This document shows, one piece after another, positions 62,523 through 64,000 of a stretch of DNA of 64,000 nucleotides (positions are counted from its first letter, which is position 1; every line of letters begins with the position of its first letter). The position numbers and the translations under genes were made by a program. Source of the stretch: Bin87 sp965261195 (GTDB lineage: Bacteria; Chloroflexota; Dehalococcoidia; Lucifugimonadales; UBA3495); the NCBI GenBank assembly GCA_965261195.1, contig OZ253455.1, forward strand, positions 2,728,001 to 2,792,000. The letters run 5' to 3'. The notes under the pieces were generated by a model, which was given only the letters and a program-made list of their open reading frames with translations, had not been told where the DNA came from and ran no database searches.

Positions 62523-63419
62523 ATGCCCGTGTATTATCTTTCCTACGCCGATGAGCGCGGAGGAAAACCCTGGCTCCGGATCCTGGGCGTCCTGGCCGCC
62601 ATGCTGATCATCGGCCTGGTCGCCGCCGGTATCTGGTGGTGGGCAACCGGCGATGACGGCAGCACAATCAGCGCTCCCGTTGACGACAGCACCGAGGCAG
62701 TACCGTTCGCCGACGCAATCCCGACGGTATATCAGGCAAACACCAATACCCTGTTCCTGGTGGACATCAGCGGGAGTATCGCCGAAAGCGGCAATCTGAA
62801 ACCGATGCGGACTGCGCTGGCGAGCATTGCGCTGGGCGACGCCCACCCCGACATCCATACGTCGGCAGAAAGCAGTCAGGCCGCATTGATGACTTTCGGC
62901 GTCAGTCGGGAAACCCCCATCGTCCTGGGTGGGTTGCAAGATGAGCAGAGCCGTAACCTATGGCTGGCGACGGCCGGCAATCTGCAAACTGAAAAGGCCG
63001 GCGGCACCTTCATCTATGACGCGGTTGTAGAGGCACAGGAAATGCTCCTTGCCAACAACGACGGCGACAATGTTCCCGTTATCGTCCTGTTGTCCGACGG
63101 TATTGACGGCGATGTAGGAGAGTGCCGGCCAGCCACTGCGGAGGATATTAAGAGTACGCTTTACTGCGTTGGAACCGGCGGCGACCCGGTGCTCTGTGAC
63201 GATTTACCCGGTGGGAGGGGCAGCGGCGGAATCCGGAATGTTTGCAAAGCTATACCCAGCGCGACTGACCCAAGATTGCTCCTGACTCAACTCGCCAATA
63301 AGTCAAAGGAGTATGGCCTTATCGTACACACCATCGGCTATGGCTCTCCCAAATCCCACGCCTGGCTAAAGCGCGTCGCCGACGCCACGGGCGGCCAATA
63401 TATCTATGCGGAGCGCTAG
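62523..63419 (+). CDS. Membrane-anchored von Willebrand factor A protein, paralogue
   Basis: 298 residues from the ATG at 62523. Same layout as the gene before: MPVYYLSYADERGG, one membrane helix (about 20-44, ending IWWWATGDDG), linker, VWA domain with MIDAS FLVDISGSIAES and VIVLLSDGIDG. It has an extra cysteine-containing insertion of about 45 residues (ECRPAT...YCVGTGGDPVLCDDLPGGRG...) with four cysteines that may form disulphides outside the cell. The pair arose by duplication. Confidence 0.9.
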   Translation: MPVYYLSYADERGGKPWLRILGVLAAMLIIGLVAAGIWWWATGDDGSTISAPVDDSTEAVPFADAIPTVYQANTNTLFLVDISGSIAESGNLKPMRTALASIALGDAHPDIHTSAESSQAALMTFGVSRETPIVLGGLQDEQSRNLWLATAGNLQTEKAGGTFIYDAVVEAQEMLLANNDGDNVPVIVLLSDGIDGDVGECRPATAEDIKSTLYCVGTGGDPVLCDDLPGGRGSGGIRNVCKAIPSATDPRLLLTQLANKSKEYGLIVHTIGYGSPKSHAWLKRVADATGGQYIYAER

Positions 63420-63436
63420 CGGTTTCAGGTGTCTCA

Positions 63437-64000
63437 TTGGCCTATCTGTCCCGGCTTAGCCTCACCAACTACCGCAATTTTCGCCAGGTTGACCTTGAGT
63501 TGCCGCTGGGCGTATCGGTATTTGACGGCGGCAACGCCCAGGGCAAAACCGCCCTGCTGGAGGCAGCTTACACGCTGGCGATCGGGCGTTCCTTCCGCGT
63601 CGACAGTGAGCGGGAGGTGGTCAACTTTGATGCTGCCCACCGCGGCGATGCCGCCTATGTATCCGGGTTGGCCGACCGCGACGGGCGGGAGATTTCCGCC
63701 GTGGTCGGTTATCTCCCCGCCGTCGAGGGTCGGGGCCGGCCGGCAGATGCCGCCGATTGCGATTCGACCGGCCAGTCGATGCCGCCGGTTCGCAAGCAGA
63801 TTCGGGTGAACCGCCAGCCCGGAACCGCGGCCAGTTTGCTGGGCCACATTGGGGCCACCCTGTTTTTTGCCGACGATGTTGACCTGGTGCTGGGCCCACC
63901 ATCGGAGCGGCGTCGCTACCTGGACATCCTGATCAGTCAGGCCGACCGCTACTATCTCCAGGCGTTGCAGCGTTACCAGGCGGCTCTCCGGAACCGCAAT
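63437..64000 (+). CDS. recF: DNA replication/repair protein RecF, N-terminal part
   Basis: 188 codons to the window end, from a TTG at 63437. SRLSLTNYRNFRQVDLELPLG is the RecF start. Walker A is GGNAQGKTALLEAAYTLAIGRSFR, written here as GGNAQGKT (about 31-38), and FFADDVDLVLGPPSERRRYLDI is the family-specific lobe. An insertion near residues 90-115 (RGRPADAADCDSTGQSMPPVRK) is longer than in typical RecF. RecF loads RecA at gaps with RecO and RecR. The rest lies outside. Confidence 0.93.
   Translation, partial: MAYLSRLSLTNYRNFRQVDLELPLGVSVFDGGNAQGKTALLEAAYTLAIGRSFRVDSEREVVNFDAAHRGDAAYVSGLADRDGREISAVVGYLPAVEGRGRPADAADCDSTGQSMPPVRKQIRVNRQPGTAASLLGHIGATLFFADDVDLVLGPPSERRRYLDILISQADRYYLQALQRYQAALRNRN

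Noticed and set aside
1..64000. CRISPR arrays, tRNA or rRNA genes
   Set aside because: No regularly spaced direct repeats and no cloverleaf or rRNA-like stretch found by eye in the gaps; a covariance-model scan would be needed to exclude a tRNA with certainty.

Overview
The window reads as a GC-rich bacterial chromosome segment, most likely from the Chloroflexota, possibly a SAR202/Dehalococcoidia-like aerobic heterotroph. That assignment is an inference from gene content: an aa3-type oxidase, class III CoA-transferases, luciferase-like monooxygenases, a DUF35/thiolase pair, amidases, and DUF1800/DUF1501 proteins. There is no rRNA or other phylogenetic marker, and I found no tRNA gene or CRISPR array.

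Layout. 0-1.5 kb: the end of a SIMPL-domain gene and a kinase-fold protein. 1.5-8.6 kb (minus strand): a complete cytochrome c oxidase locus (ctaA, ctaB, coxII with a fused cytochrome c, coxI, coxIII, and a coxIV fused to a second cytochrome c). 8.7-15.8 kb: an accessory island with a lipoprotein, a fused type IIG-like restriction-methylase, a PIN pair, a broken duplicate, a HigBA module with a readable promoter/operator, a NYN nuclease and a small aspartyl protease. 16.1-20.5 kb: four genes joined by 4-bp overlaps, two CaiB/BaiF CoA-transferases followed by a split HipA-like module (kinase, then HIRAN-type partner). 20.5-26.8 kb: formamidase, a SnoaL-like protein, two HEPN/PaREP1-like genes (one split by an IS1202-type element), DUF35 and thiolase. 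27-30.4 kb: a coiled-coil nuclease-like gene followed by a zinc-ribbon membrane protein, and a DUF1828-like protein. 30.5-34 kb: trpS and a 774-residue fusion of an unassigned helical domain, a chorismate-mutase-like domain and an archaeal/eukaryotic-type TrpRS-like domain. 34.3-37.4 kb: a second type IIG-like gene carrying one in-frame TAG. 37.7-44.1 kb: amidase with a small partner, a sugar-dehydrogenase-like lipoprotein, a methyltransferase, and two divergent flavin monooxygenases.

44.2-56.5 kb is an insertion-sequence graveyard. An IS66 element joins a truncated dehydrogenase to a truncated, frameshifted nitrate/nitrite transporter. An IS5-family element and two IS630 elements then sit in series, separated by CTAG/TA sites. 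Two related DDE elements are nested, one inside the other with an 11-bp target duplication. A decayed IS1380 transposase and a decayed radical-SAM gene complete the region. A 113-bp MITE with IS66-type ends and a perfect 8-bp target duplication lies at 39.4 kb. After this, 56.7-61.1 kb holds a DUF1800-small protein-small protein-DUF1501-NHL cluster, followed by a Fur-family regulator, two paralogous von Willebrand proteins and the start of recF.

Recurring themes are palindromic repeats that have entered coding sequence, protein fusions, and toxin-like RNases clustered with restriction enzymes. The strongest candidates for something undescribed are the chorismate-mutase/TrpRS-like fusion next to trpS, the CoA-transferase/HipA-like operon, and the coiled-coil nuclease/zinc-ribbon membrane pair.
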